A stretch of DNA of 5,849 nucleotides from Friedmanniella sp. GTDB lineage: Bacteria; Actinomycetota; Actinomycetes; Propionibacteriales; Propionibacteriaceae. Below the pieces are notes generated by a model, which ran no database searches, had not been told where the DNA came from, and saw nothing but the letters and a program-made list of their open reading frames with translations. A program made the position numbers and the translations under genes. The stretch is taken from positions 1 through 5,849 of the forward strand of contig JAOPXW010000180.1 of the NCBI GenBank assembly GCA_025964935.1, written 5' to 3'. Of this stretch, positions 5,671 to 5,849 are shown in pieces (within the stretch, counting starts at the first letter, position 1; the number at the start of each line of letters is the position of its first letter).

Positions 5671-5849
5671 GTGACCACCCCCACCGGCCCGTCCGGGCCC
5701 CCCTCCAACCCGTCCGGTGCAGCAGCCGGCCCGTCCGGGGGAGCAGCCGACGGCGGCGCCGAGGAGCTCCGGTCCACCCCCACCCCCGGCATCTCCCGTC
5801 GGGGGCTGCTGGGCGCGGCCGGGGTGGGTGCGGTCGGCGTGGCCGCGGG
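5671..5849 (+). CDS. efeB: EfeB, Tat-exported Dyp-type heme peroxidase (N-terminal part only)
   Basis: Only 59 codons are in the window; the gene runs off the right edge. It starts at GTG 5671, 10 bp after the efeO stop, with no convincing ribosome-binding site, so coupling to efeO is likely. Residues 1-40 are an unusually long Gly/Pro/Ser/Ala n-region with a heptad repeat. ISRRGLLGAAGVGAVGVAA (41-59) is then a classic twin-arginine signal (RR 43-44) with the start of its hydrophobic core. EfeB proteins are exported through Tat already folded with heme, and act with EfeO in supplying iron to EfeU. No peroxidase residues are visible, so the identity rests on the Tat signal plus its place after efeU and efeO. 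Another Tat-exported protein cannot be excluded. Confidence 0.82.
   Translation, partial: MTTPTGPSGPPSNPSGAAAGPSGGAADGGAEELRSTPTPGISRRGLLGAAGVGAVGVAA
5688..5750 (+). repeat. 21-bp imperfect tandem repeat in the efeB 5' end
   Basis: CCCGTCCGG recurs at 5688, 5709 and 5730, an exact 21-bp period, giving three in-frame PSGxxxx heptads (residues 7-27) ahead of the Tat motif. The first and third copies share the longer CCGGCCCGTCCGGG (5684-5697, 5726-5739). In-frame unit gain or loss would lengthen or shorten the signal-peptide n-region without breaking the gene. Confidence 0.6.

Noticed and set aside
4356..5792. A 478-codon minus-strand open frame opposite efeO and efeB.
   Set aside because: It is a complementary-strand shadow of efeO, which has a full signal peptide, domains and operon context; the translated shadow is Gly/Arg/Val-rich without motifs.
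3592..5849. The efe operon as a novel iron system.
   Set aside because: Gene order, REGLE motifs, cupredoxin plus M75 EfeO and Tat signal are those of the known EfeUOB system; only the promoter details and the efeB repeat are noteworthy.

Overview
The window comes from a very GC-rich bacterium, almost certainly an actinomycete (Actinomycetota). The support is strong G/C bias at third codon positions, frequent GTG starts, a DtxR/IdeR-type iron box, a lipoprotein and a Tat substrate in the iron-uptake operon, and an EcsC-family protein and Fpg/Nei-like glycosylase of the kind seen in actinomycetes. I cannot name a genus from sequence alone.

Layout. (1) Minus strand, 1696 down to 63: a two-gene unit, aat (leucyl/phenylalanyl-tRNA--protein transferase, N-degron tagging) followed by an Fpg/Nei-family DNA glycosylase; the aat stop overlaps an upstream ATG as TAATG, so the genes are probably co-transcribed. 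(2) A divergent intergenic region, about 1697-1820, holds an imperfect 15-bp tandem repeat. (3) Plus strand, 1821-3445: an EcsC-family protein, then an APH/choline-kinase-fold phosphotransferase 20 bp downstream. The GTG of the kinase ends a perfect 7-bp inverted repeat whose loop is a -10-like hexamer. (4) Plus strand, 3446-3591: a promoter/leader with a clear iron box overlapping the -10 and transcription start, plus a weaker box-like copy exactly 20 bp upstream. (5) Plus strand, 3592 to the window end: an efeUOB operon made of the EfeU ferrous permease (two REGLE motifs), EfeO lipoprotein (cupredoxin plus M75/imelysin domain) and the start of EfeB, a Tat-exported heme peroxidase (only its N-terminus is in the window).

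How the genes work together. EfeB and EfeO at the cell surface are expected to capture and process iron for EfeU to import, and the iron box predicts that iron-loaded DtxR/IdeR/DmdR shuts the operon off. aat and the glycosylase serve protein turnover and DNA repair with no obvious functional link. The EcsC/kinase pair has no assignable role.

I see no CRISPR array, tRNA, rRNA, insertion sequence, phage gene or toxin-antitoxin pair. Most of the window is ordinary chromosomal housekeeping. The points worth a second look are regulatory and repeat structures, and one catalytic-site substitution in the glycosylase.
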